A program made the translations under genes and the position numbers. Below are positions 34,864 through 42,671 of a stretch of DNA of 64,000 bases, in pieces. Below the pieces are notes generated by a model. The model made no database searches, was not told the origin of the DNA, and saw only the letters and a list, made by a program, of their open reading frames with translations. Where the stretch lies: positions 117,018-181,017 of the forward strand of contig CAWUIB010000009.1 of NCBI GenBank assembly GCA_963922335.1, in the 5' to 3' direction. The DNA comes from CALBPI01 sp963922335 (GTDB lineage Bacteria > Pseudomonadota > Gammaproteobacteria > Steroidobacterales > Woeseiaceae). The stretch's first letter is position 1; each line of letters opens with the position of its first letter.

Positions 34864-36127
34864 GGTCTGCTCCATCCATGACGATGGGCAGCCGGATCTC
34901 GAAGACTGTCCTGCCGGGCTCACTCGAAAACTCGATCAAGCCACCGTGGCGATTAATCAGCTCCTGGGACAAGGGCAAGCCGATGCCGGTACCCCCGGGT
35001 CGACCTGTGATCAACGGGTAAAAAATCGACTCCCGAATATCCGGGTCAATGCCAGGACCGTTGTCTTCGATTTGCACGACGGCAATCACTCGATGGCGCG
35101 ACTCGCCGATCGTCTCGTTCGTCACCGCTCGGGTGCGCAATCGGATTTCACCAATCTGTTTATCGCTGGTGGCCGCGGCGGTTGCGTTGCTAACGAGATT
35201 GAGCACCGCCTGCACCATCTGATCCCGGTCAAGCTCGAGTAGCGGAATACTTGGGTCGTAATCCCGTGACCACTCGATGTGAGAGCCTTGTTCAGCGCCA
35301 ACCAGGTTGACGACATGCTCCAGAATTTCGTGAATATTGGTCGGATCTTTGCGCGGTTGTTCGCCCGGGCCCAGCAGCGAATCGACGAGGGTAGCGAGGC
35401 GATCCGCCTCAGCAATGATGACATCGGTATAGGCCTTCAATGCCGCGCTGTCCGACTGACGTGCCATCAATTGCGCAGCACCGCGCAATCCACCGAGGGG
35501 ATTCTTGATTTCATGGGCCAGTTGGCGGGCCATCATTCGCCCCGCGTCATGCTGCGACAACAAGGTGTGATCGCGATTAATGCGTCTTCGCGACGTCACG
35601 TCGGTGAATTCGATCAGGAATTGCTGATTCCCGCCGCCGTAAGGCGCAATTCGTACATCGACGTACTGCACTTCACGGGAAGATTCTTCGCGCAGTCGGA
35701 TAATTCCGGCATAGGTAGCGCTGGATTTGGCCGCCAGCTCCAACTCCTGCTGCAGCAAATCGGCATCGAGGAACCAGTGCGAGAGCGGGTAACGCTTTAA
35801 GGTCGATCGACCAGCGCGCAGCAGGTTTTCGGCCGCAGCATTTGCTGCAACAATCTCGAGCGCGTCGTTGACAACAATAACGCTGGTTGTCAGGTGCTCG
35901 ATGATATCGTCGTGCCCGATAGGTGCCGGACCGACGCCGGTCGTTACCGCGCTCGGTTGATTGTGGTCTGCTGAACGTAGAACGTGACCGCGTTGCTGCG
36001 GAACAGAGTCCGCCCCTGTTCGTCCAGAACGTTCGCTGCTATCGAATGCGTGCCGCGATATACCGGTGTGATGGTCTGACTGAGACTCCGGGTCGGACTG
36101 CCCACCGGCTGGCCGTCGAGAATCCAC
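34856..36127 (-). CDS. ntrB: Nitrogen regulation sensor kinase NtrB (start unresolved)
   Basis: The kinase is clear: a PAS-like domain (TTSVIVVNDALEIVAANAAAENLL), the phospho-accepting His in RQLAHEIKNPLGGLRGAAQLM, and ATPase boxes VLNLVSNATAAA, EDNGPGIDPDI and GGTGIGLPLSQELINRHGG. NtrB phosphorylates or dephosphorylates NtrC under PII control. Homology begins near 35915, but no ATG, GTG or TTG occurs in frame between there and GTG 36127, which lies inside the DUF4124 gene; an ATG at 36199 is also open. I list the GTG because it is the nearest canonical start. The true start may be a rare codon such as ATC or ATT near 35912-35930. Confidence 0.9.
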   Translation of the reverse strand: MDSRRPAGGQSDPESQSDHHTGISRHAFDSSERSGRTGADSVPQQRGHVLRSADHNQPSAVTTGVGPAPIGHDDIIEHLTTSVIVVNDALEIVAANAAAENLLRAGRSTLKRYPLSHWFLDADLLQQELELAAKSSATYAGIIRLREESSREVQYVDVRIAPYGGGNQQFLIEFTDVTSRRRINRDHTLLSQHDAGRMMARQLAHEIKNPLGGLRGAAQLMARQSDSAALKAYTDVIIAEADRLATLVDSLLGPGEQPRKDPTNIHEILEHVVNLVGAEQGSHIEWSRDYDPSIPLLELDRDQMVQAVLNLVSNATAAATSDKQIGEIRLRTRAVTNETIGESRHRVIAVVQIEDNGPGIDPDIRESIFYPLITGRPGGTGIGLPLSQELINRHGGLIEFSSEPGRTVFEIRLPIVMDGADHE

Positions 36128-36567
36128 TGGATCTCGTGCTCGCCCTGCAGACCCGGCGTCAGTGTCGCCGCCACCGGTAATTGGGTAGCTATATTCCATA
36201 GCACCTCTCCGGCCTGCGGTTCCAGGATTTCAAGATCAGTGTAGGCGACCGTCGGACCCGAACTCGCTGCTTGCGCGTCGGATTCCTGCGCTGCCACCAA
36301 CTGCTGAGCGGCTTCCTCGGCCGAAACACTGCCGTTACCTGCGAACGGATCCAAGACCGGGGTCTCTCGCAATTCACGAGACGGATTACTGATGCCGGGC
36401 TGGACATCCAGTTTGACGGCTTCGGCACTCGCAGCGTCGTCTTCAGGCGGTTGATCCGAGTAATGAACGACGCCGTCGTCGTCGACCCAACGATAGATCT
36501 GTTGCGCATCCGCTGCGTTGCCGACCAGCAGCAACGCCACCAGCGTTGTGAGAATCCTGTAATCCAT
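35944..36567 (-). CDS. Exported DUF4124 domain protein
   Basis: A 207-residue protein with a signal peptide (MDYRILTTLVALLLVGNAADA) and a DUF4124 motif directly after it (QIYRWVDDDGVVHYSDQPP). The C-terminal third has beta-sandwich-like repeats (LDGQPVGSPTRSLSQTITPVYRGTHSIAANVLD). Function unknown. It sits between glnA and ntrB on the same strand, and the end of the gene overlaps the ntrB frame, so transcription into ntrBC is likely. Confidence 0.85.
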   Translation of the reverse strand: MDYRILTTLVALLLVGNAADAQQIYRWVDDDGVVHYSDQPPEDDAASAEAVKLDVQPGISNPSRELRETPVLDPFAGNGSVSAEEAAQQLVAAQESDAQAASSGPTVAYTDLEILEPQAGEVLWNIATQLPVAATLTPGLQGEHEIQWILDGQPVGSPTRSLSQTITPVYRGTHSIAANVLDEQGRTLFRSNAVTFYVQQTTINRAR

Positions 36568-36594
36568 GGGTCAAGCATAGCGTGGCTAAAGGGC

Positions 36595-36625
36595 GGCGAC
36601 CAGTGCACATAATGCACCGGTCGCC
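36595..36625 (-). terminator. Hairpin downstream of glnA
   Basis: GGCGACC and GGTCGCC, with GTGCA and TGCAC inside and a CATAA loop, form a 12-bp stem with one mismatch, immediately after the glnA stop. The T-run after it is short, so it may partly let transcription through toward the DUF4124-ntrBC genes. Confidence 0.6.
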
Positions 36626-36631
36626 AATAGC

Positions 36632-38041
36632 TTACAGGCTATAGTACATATCGAACTCAACAGGGTGGGTGGCCATGCGTAAGCGCGTCACCTCTTCCAT
36701 CTTGAGGTCGATGTAGCCATCGATCAGGTCGTTGGTGAACACATCGCCCGCCAACAGGAACTCACGATCCGAGTTCAACGCGTCCAGCGCTTCCTCCAGT
36801 GAGAAGGCAACGTGATTCAGTTGCGCCTCTTCCTCCGGTGGCAGGTCATAGAGATCCTTATCCGCAGCGTCGCCAGGGTGGATCTTGTTGCGAATGCCAT
36901 CGAGGCCCGCCATCAGCATCGCCGAGAAGCAGAAGTACGGGTTCGCCATCGAATCACCGAAACGAACCTCGATACGGCGCGCTTTCGGGTTGGAAATGAA
37001 CGGAATACGAATGGACGCAGACCGGTTACGTGCCGAGTACGCCAGGATCGTCGGCGCCTCAAACCCAGGCACCAGCCGCTTGTAGCTGTTGGTCGCAGGG
37101 TTTGCGAATGCATTGATGGCTTTCGCGTGCTTCAGGATGCCACCGATGTAGTACAACGCTGTTTCCGACAAACCCCCATAAGCGTCACCTGTGAACAGGT
37201 TATTGCCATCCTTGATCAAGGACTGGTGAACATGCATGCCGTTGCCGTTGTCTCCGACTAACGGCTTCGGCATGAACGTCGCCGTTTTGCCGTAGGTATG
37301 GGCAACATTCTGGACGACATACTTAAGGATCTGGACGCCGTCGGCTTTTTTCACCAGCGTGTCGAATTTGACGCCGATTTCGCACTGACCGGCCGTGGCC
37401 ACCTCATGGTGATGTACCTCGGTTTCCTGACCCATCTCCTCGAGCGCCAGACACATCGCTGATCGCATATCGTGCAGGGAATCCACGGGCGGGACGGGGA
37501 AATAGCCACCTTTTTGCGTGGGGCGATGGCCGTAGTTGCCACCCTCCATTTCCTCGCCACTCATCCAGCAGCCTTCGATGGAACCGATCTTGTAGAACGC
37601 GCCTTCGATGCTGTCGTTCCAACGAACGTCGTCGAAGACAAAGAATTCGTTTTCAGGACCGAAGTACGCCATGTCAGCGATGCCTGTCGACTTCAGGTAA
37701 GCCTCGGCGCGGTGGGCGAGGGATCGCGGGTCACGCTCGTAGCCCTGCATGGTTGCTGGTTCGATGACATCGCAACGCAGATTCAACGTCGTCTCCTCAG
37801 AGAACACATCGATCACTGCCGTGCTCGCGTCCGGCATCAAAATCATGTCGGACTCGTTGATGCCCTTCCAGCCGGCAATCGACGATCCATCGAACATCTT
37901 GCCTTCTTCGAACAGGTCCTCGTCGCACGTGTGCGCCGGTACCGTTACGTGTTGCTCTTTTCCTTTGGTGTCAGTGAATCGGAAATCGACGAACTTCACG
38001 TCGTGATCCTTGATCATGCTGAGTACGTCAGCGCTGCTCAT
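36632..38041 (-). CDS. glnA: Glutamine synthetase type I
   Basis: A 469-residue enzyme that makes glutamine from glutamate, ammonia and ATP. Marks include FDGSSIAGWKGI, the metal-site FGPENEFFVFDD, GNGMHVHQSL, the RNRSASIRIP region, and the adenylylation loop DKDLYDLPPEE with the modifiable Tyr. Length matches class I-beta bacterial enzymes. GGGAGG precedes the ATG. Upstream is a sigma-54 promoter with two NtrC-type sites, consistent with nitrogen-limited induction by the adjacent ntrBC genes. Confidence 0.98.
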   Translation of the reverse strand: MSSADVLSMIKDHDVKFVDFRFTDTKGKEQHVTVPAHTCDEDLFEEGKMFDGSSIAGWKGINESDMILMPDASTAVIDVFSEETTLNLRCDVIEPATMQGYERDPRSLAHRAEAYLKSTGIADMAYFGPENEFFVFDDVRWNDSIEGAFYKIGSIEGCWMSGEEMEGGNYGHRPTQKGGYFPVPPVDSLHDMRSAMCLALEEMGQETEVHHHEVATAGQCEIGVKFDTLVKKADGVQILKYVVQNVAHTYGKTATFMPKPLVGDNGNGMHVHQSLIKDGNNLFTGDAYGGLSETALYYIGGILKHAKAINAFANPATNSYKRLVPGFEAPTILAYSARNRSASIRIPFISNPKARRIEVRFGDSMANPYFCFSAMLMAGLDGIRNKIHPGDAADKDLYDLPPEEEAQLNHVAFSLEEALDALNSDREFLLAGDVFTNDLIDGYIDLKMEEVTRLRMATHPVEFDMYYSL

Positions 38042-38084
38042 GCGTTGCCCTCCCGGCTATCATTGTTTGAATGCCCAATTATAG

Positions 38085-38100
38085 TGCATATAGCGTGCCA
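38085..38100 (-). promoter_or_regulatory. Sigma-54 promoter of glnA
   Basis: On the minus strand TGGCAC-N5-ATGCA matches the -24/-12 consensus TGGCAC-N5-TTGCA at all but one position, with the GG and GC exactly 12 bp apart. It lies about 45 bp before the glnA ATG, so transcription would start near 38074. The neighbouring ntrC gene encodes the matching activator. Confidence 0.8.
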
Positions 38101-38162
38101 CCCTCACAGCTTTAATAAGGCACTATAAATACAGTAATTTCTATGGGGTGCTCACAAAAAGC

Positions 38163-38177
38163 GCACCAAAACAGTGC
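38163..38177 (-). promoter_or_regulatory. NtrC enhancer-like site 1
   Basis: GCACCAAAACAGTGC is an inverted GCAC-N7-GTGC, the pattern of NtrC operator sites. Its centre is about 96 bp upstream of the predicted glnA transcript start, a normal enhancer distance. Confidence 0.65.
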
Positions 38178-38194
38178 GACACCGCAAACCTGCT

Positions 38195-38209
38195 TTGCTA
38201 GTTTGGTGC
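38195..38209 (-). promoter_or_regulatory. NtrC enhancer-like site 2 (weak left half)
   Basis: TTGCTAGTTTGGTGC keeps the GTGC half and the spacing but has a degraded GCAC half. Its centre is 32 bp from site 1, matching the spacing of the paired NtrC sites upstream of enterobacterial glnA, which supports the call. Confidence 0.5.
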
Positions 38210-38283
38210 GGTCTAGCGTCAACTTCCGCAGTCGATACGGATATACTCGCCGCCGGCATTCCATCACTCACACTGAGCAGCGC

Positions 38284-39213
38284 ATGAGCAACCCGCAACT
38301 GACGGCCGTGGCCGCAGGCAAACCCGCGACATTTCAGGACCTTTTGCTGACCCTCCAGTCTTATTGGGCACGGCAGGGTTGCGTGATTCAGCAGCCTGTA
38401 GATTTGCCGGTAGGCGCGGGGACGTTTCACCCCGCGACATTCATGCGAGCGATAGGGCCCGAGCCGTGGAGCGCAGCCTATGTGCAGCCTTGTCGGCGAC
38501 CGACTGACGGACGCTATGGAGACAATCCATTCCGGTTGCAGCACTACTACCAGTTTCAGGTGGTCATCAAGCCATCGCCGCTTGAGATACAGGAGCTCTA
38601 CCTGGATTCGCTGCGCGCACTTGGGATCGACCCATTGACGCACGACATTCGCTTCGTCGAGGACAACTGGGAGTCGCCAACACTCGGTGCCTGGGGTCTC
38701 GGTTGGGAAGTATGGTTGAACGGCATGGAGATCACGCAGTTCACCTATTTCCAGCAAGCAGGGGGGCTGGAGTGTAAACCGGTGACGGGTGAAATCACCT
38801 ACGGCCTCGAACGCATTGCGATGTACCTGCAGGATGTCGAGAGTATTTTTGACATTGTCTGGGCAGATGGGCCTTTAGGGCGGGTGACATACGGGGATGT
38901 CTACCACCAAAACGAGGTTGAGCAGTCGGCCTACAATTTTGAGCATGCGGATGTTGCCGCACTGTTTAGAGCATTCGATCAAGCGGAGACCGACTGCCAG
39001 CGGCTAGTCGAGGCGAACTTGCCGTTGCCGGCCTACGAGCAGGTCCTGATCGCATCGCATCAGTTCAACCTGTTGGATGCCCGCCAGGCTATTTCAGTGA
39101 CTGAACGTCAGGCCTACATTCTGCGTGTACGCACGATGGCTCGATCTGTGGCTGAACAATACTATGCGCGGCGGGAAGCGATTGGATTCCCGATGTGCGC
39201 CAACGCTACGTAG
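38284..39213 (+). CDS. glyQ: Glycyl-tRNA synthetase alpha subunit
   Basis: About 309 residues from ATG 38284; the frame is open from 38143, but homology begins at the internal Met. The alpha subunit holds the class II catalytic core: TFQDLLLTLQSYWARQGCVIQQP near the start, MRAIGPEPWSAAYVQPCRRPTDGRYGDNPFRLQHYYQFQVV, and GLEVWLNGMEITQFTYFQQAGG-like motifs. It pairs with glyS as an alpha2/beta2 enzyme. It shares a 242-bp divergent gap with glnA. Confidence 0.97.
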   Translation: MSNPQLTAVAAGKPATFQDLLLTLQSYWARQGCVIQQPVDLPVGAGTFHPATFMRAIGPEPWSAAYVQPCRRPTDGRYGDNPFRLQHYYQFQVVIKPSPLEIQELYLDSLRALGIDPLTHDIRFVEDNWESPTLGAWGLGWEVWLNGMEITQFTYFQQAGGLECKPVTGEITYGLERIAMYLQDVESIFDIVWADGPLGRVTYGDVYHQNEVEQSAYNFEHADVAALFRAFDQAETDCQRLVEANLPLPAYEQVLIASHQFNLLDARQAISVTERQAYILRVRTMARSVAEQYYARREAIGFPMCANAT

Positions 39214-39225
39214 CGGGTGTCGCAA

Positions 39226-41328
39226 ATGACAAATAAGAATGCAGCATCCGCCGACTGCCTGTTTGAGCTCGGTCTGGAAGAACTTCCGCCCAAAGCGATG
39301 CAAGCGCTTTCACAAGGGTTCGCTGAAGGCATGCGACAGGCGCTGGCCGTGGCCGAGCTGGAGCATGGAGAGATCCACGCTTTTGCTGCACCGCGCAGAT
39401 TAGCCCTGCACATCGAATCGGTCGCGCGTCGCCAAGAGGACAGCATCGAAATCCTTCGCGGACCGCCGACACGCATCGCGCTGGATGAGGACGGGAACCC
39501 CACCAAAGCGGGAACCGCCTTCGCCAAGAAATGCGGCGTCTCGTTCTCGGATCTAGAGCGGGAATCCACAGACAAAGGTGAGTGGCTGATCCACCGTGCT
39601 GAGCGCTCCGGTCAGCCTATCGAAACCCTGGCGCAGGGTTTGCTGGAACAGGCGATCGGTAAGTTGCCGATTCCCAAGCGTATGCGCTGGGGTAACTCGG
39701 ACGAGAGTTTCGTGCGTCCCTTGCATTGGTTGGTCGCGATGGTCGGCGATGCGATTCTGGATGTTTCGCTGTTCGGTATTGCTGCTGGCAAACAGACGCG
39801 CGGACATCGATTCCACGCCCCCGCTGCGACCGAGATTTCGCATCCTTCGGAATATGCGAGCCTGCTGATGTCGCTGCACGTTGTCGCAGACTTCGATGAG
39901 CGCCGGTCGCGAGTGGCAACAGCTATCGCGGAAGCGGCCGACGCATTGGATGGGAAGGTCGCAGAGGACCAGGAACTGCTTGACGAAGTCACCGCGTTGG
40001 TCGACTGGCCGGTGGCGGTCAACGGGACCTTTGATCGTCGCTTTCTCGCACTGCCTCGGGAAGTCTTGTCGTCCACACTCAAGGTGCACCAACGGTACTT
40101 TCCCGTGCTGAGCAAGTCCGGCGAAGCGACGGAACACTTCATTACAGTGGCGAATATCGAGAGCGCGGATCCCACGCAAGTCAAATTGGGTAACGAACGG
40201 GTCGTTGCGCCACGTCTCGCCGACGCGGAGTTCTTTTGGAATAACGATCGGGAGCAACCGCTCGCCACACGGCGCGCTGCGCTCGACAAGATTGTGTATC
40301 AACGTGAGCTGGGTTCTCTCGGGGAGAAGACCGCAAGAGTGGTGCGGTTGTGCGACACGGTCGGGTCCCTCGCCAGCCTTGATGCGGGTCTTGCGAAGGC
40401 CGCAGCCGAGCTATCACGTTGTGACCTTGTCACCGATATGGTCGGTGAGTTTCCCGAATTACAAGGGGTAATGGGTGCCTATTACGCGGGTGCTGACGGC
40501 ACAGATCCCGAGATCGCAACGGCAATACGTGCTTTCTATCAACCGCGTTTCGCAGGCGACTCGATCGCCGACAGCAATACAGGCCGCATTGTGGCGATTG
40601 CCGACAAGGTGGATACGCTTGCAGGGATTTTTGCGATCGGGAAACGGCCTACCGGAAATCGGGATCCTTTCGGATTGCGGCGTGCGGCGCTGGGCCTAAT
40701 CCGCACGTTGATTGAAGGTCAGATCGAGCTGGATTTGCCGGCATTGCTATCCGAAGCCGTGTCCCTCCAGCCGGTGGACGTAAGCGACCATCCCGAACTC
40801 GTGGATGATCTTTACGATTTTGTCGTTGATCGTCTGCGAAATTACGAACAGCAACAATTGTGTGCCGACCAACCTGATTGGTTCGAGGCGGTTGCGGCGA
40901 GACGTCCGCATTCGCTGCTCGACTTCCATCAAAGACTTGAGGCGGTATCGACCTTCGTGGAACAACCCGCCGCGGAAGCGCTTGCGGCTGCCAATAAGCG
41001 AATCGCCAATATTTTGAGAAGCGCCGGGACCGACGCAAACGGGTCTCTCGATCCGGAGGCGTTGGACGGTGAGGCGGAGCGGAAGCTGCTGGTGGCATGG
41101 CAGTCGGTCAGCGAAGCCGTCGCCCCTGGCGTAACGGCACGACAGTATAAGGACGTGATGCTGAAGCTCGCGGAGTTACGCGAGCCTGTGGATGCGTTTT
41201 TCGACGATGTAATGGTGATGGCCGACGATATCGCGGTTCGCCGGAATCGGCTCGCGCTACTGGCAGCGGTTCGGGGGCTTTTCCTTGAGGTCGCCGACGT
41301 ATCTGAGCTTGCGGTGAAGAGCGATTGA
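39226..41328 (+). CDS. glyS: Glycyl-tRNA synthetase beta subunit
   Basis: About 700 residues from ATG 39226 (a GTG at 39217 is also in frame). The family opening LFELGLEELPPKAM is followed by PRRLALHIES, MRWGNSDESFVRPLHWLVAM, the HD-type region, and a DALR-like tRNA-binding end (FFDDVMVMADDIAVRRNRLALL). The beta subunit binds tRNA-Gly. It is 12 nt after glyQ and overlaps gmhB by 4 nt. Confidence 0.97.
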   Translation: MTNKNAASADCLFELGLEELPPKAMQALSQGFAEGMRQALAVAELEHGEIHAFAAPRRLALHIESVARRQEDSIEILRGPPTRIALDEDGNPTKAGTAFAKKCGVSFSDLERESTDKGEWLIHRAERSGQPIETLAQGLLEQAIGKLPIPKRMRWGNSDESFVRPLHWLVAMVGDAILDVSLFGIAAGKQTRGHRFHAPAATEISHPSEYASLLMSLHVVADFDERRSRVATAIAEAADALDGKVAEDQELLDEVTALVDWPVAVNGTFDRRFLALPREVLSSTLKVHQRYFPVLSKSGEATEHFITVANIESADPTQVKLGNERVVAPRLADAEFFWNNDREQPLATRRAALDKIVYQRELGSLGEKTARVVRLCDTVGSLASLDAGLAKAAAELSRCDLVTDMVGEFPELQGVMGAYYAGADGTDPEIATAIRAFYQPRFAGDSIADSNTGRIVAIADKVDTLAGIFAIGKRPTGNRDPFGLRRAALGLIRTLIEGQIELDLPALLSEAVSLQPVDVSDHPELVDDLYDFVVDRLRNYEQQQLCADQPDWFEAVAARRPHSLLDFHQRLEAVSTFVEQPAAEALAAANKRIANILRSAGTDANGSLDPEALDGEAERKLLVAWQSVSEAVAPGVTARQYKDVMLKLAELREPVDAFFDDVMVMADDIAVRRNRLALLAAVRGLFLEVADVSELAVKSD

Positions 41329-41897
41329 GTAGCGTTGATCGTTGGTTGATTCTCGATCGTGACGGCGTGATCAACGTGGATAGTGACCACTACGTTCGAA
41401 GCGTGAGTGAATGGCAACCGATACCCGGGAGTATCGACGCGATTGCTGCGTTTTCAAAGGCGGGCTGGGTGGTCACTGTTGCGACCAACCAGTCTGGAAT
41501 CGGCAGAGGGTATTTTAGTCGACGAACCCTCTATGCAATGCACGCAAAACTCAGAAAGTTGGTTCGGCGTGCGGGCGGGGACGTTGCTGAAATCGCGTTC
41601 TGCCCACACACGCCCGACGACGAGTGCGATTGTCGAAAACCAAAGCCAGGTTTGCTTTATCAGTTGGCCAGACGCACGGGTTTGGATCTCAAGAATGCGG
41701 TTTTGGTCGGCGATTCCGAGCGGGATCTTGAGGCAGGTGAGGCGGTCGGTGCAGAACTTTGGTTGGTGCGTTCAGGCAAGGGTCAGATGACAGAAGCAGG
41801 ATTGCAAAGCGCACCATCGGCATGGGCAGCGCGTGTGAACGTGAGGGACAACCTCTCGGGCGTAGCGCAATCATTGTTGGGAGGTGTCTATGCGTAA
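41325..41897 (+). CDS. gmhB: D-glycero-beta-D-manno-heptose 1,7-bisphosphate 7-phosphatase
   Basis: A 190-residue HAD-superfamily phosphatase in ADP-heptose synthesis for lipopolysaccharide core. The DxD nucleophile is LILDRDGVIN, the zinc-binding loop CPHTPDDECDCRKPKPG is complete, and motif IV is VGDSERDLEAGEAVG. The likely start is TTG 41325, overlapping the glyS stop (TTGA). The glyS-gmhB-plsC order is common in gammaproteobacteria. Confidence 0.94.
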   Translation: MSSVDRWLILDRDGVINVDSDHYVRSVSEWQPIPGSIDAIAAFSKAGWVVTVATNQSGIGRGYFSRRTLYAMHAKLRKLVRRAGGDVAEIAFCPHTPDDECDCRKPKPGLLYQLARRTGLDLKNAVLVGDSERDLEAGEAVGAELWLVRSGKGQMTEAGLQSAPSAWAARVNVRDNLSGVAQSLLGGVYA

Positions 41898-42636
41898 CCC
41901 TCGGCAATTGGTTGGGTCGTTAGTATTTACCTTCTGGATGTTTTTCAGTGTCGCGTTCTACGCGATCGCTGTCATTTTGGTTGCGCCTTTTGGCTATGGT
42001 GCTCGTTACCGAGTTGCGGTCGGATGGGCGAACCTGATGATGCGCTCGCTCAAGACGCTGTGCCGGGTGGATTATGAGGTACGCGGGCGCGAGCACATTC
42101 CCAGCGAGCCAGCGGTCTACTTGATCAAGCACTCTTCAGCGCTTGAAACGATCGCAGAAATCGAGATTTTTTCCGCCCAGACGTGGGTGCTCAAGCGCGA
42201 GCTTCAGTGGGTGCCGATTTTCGGCTGGGCGCTGCGGATGTTGAAGCCCATCGCAATCAATCGCAGCGGTAGGCGCAATGCTGTGAAGCAGGTGATCCAG
42301 CAAGGCAAAGCGAGACTTGAGGAAGGTATTAACGTGATGATCTTCCCGGAGGGAACACGTGTGCCACATGGAGAGACGCGTCGCTACGGATCCAGTGGCG
42401 CAGCCCTCGCCAAAGCCGCCAACGTGCCGTTGATTCCGGTCGCACACAACGCCGGCGTTTTTTGGGCGCGTCGCGGTGTTCGGAAATTCCCCGGCACCGT
42501 TAGTTTCGTTGTCGGCGAACCTGTTTGGGTAGGCGATCGAGATATCCGCGCGGTAAATGATCAAATCCAGCAATGGATGGAATCAGAAATCGCGCAGATG
42601 GGCGGCCGGGAATTACGGAACCCGACCGCCAACTAG
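41890..42636 (+). CDS. plsC: 1-acyl-sn-glycerol-3-phosphate acyltransferase
   Basis: About 248 residues from ATG 41890, which has GGGAGGTG just upstream; a GTG at 41884 is less likely. An N-terminal membrane helix is followed by the acyltransferase motifs KHSSALETI (an H-x4-E variant of HX4D found in this subgroup), FGWALRMLKPIAINRSG, and MIFPEGTR. It makes phosphatidic acid from lysophosphatidic acid. It overlaps the end of gmhB by 8 nt. Confidence 0.94.
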   Translation: MRNPRQLVGSLVFTFWMFFSVAFYAIAVILVAPFGYGARYRVAVGWANLMMRSLKTLCRVDYEVRGREHIPSEPAVYLIKHSSALETIAEIEIFSAQTWVLKRELQWVPIFGWALRMLKPIAINRSGRRNAVKQVIQQGKARLEEGINVMIFPEGTRVPHGETRRYGSSGAALAKAANVPLIPVAHNAGVFWARRGVRKFPGTVSFVVGEPVWVGDRDIRAVNDQIQQWMESEIAQMGGRELRNPTAN

Positions 42637-42671
42637 GCTTGCGTCCGCGGTAGCACTGCCAAGGGCGCGCT

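Noticed and set aside
38143..38283. N-terminal extension of glyQ.
   Set aside because: GlyQ homology starts at 38284, and the extension covers the predicted NtrC sites and non-coding gap.
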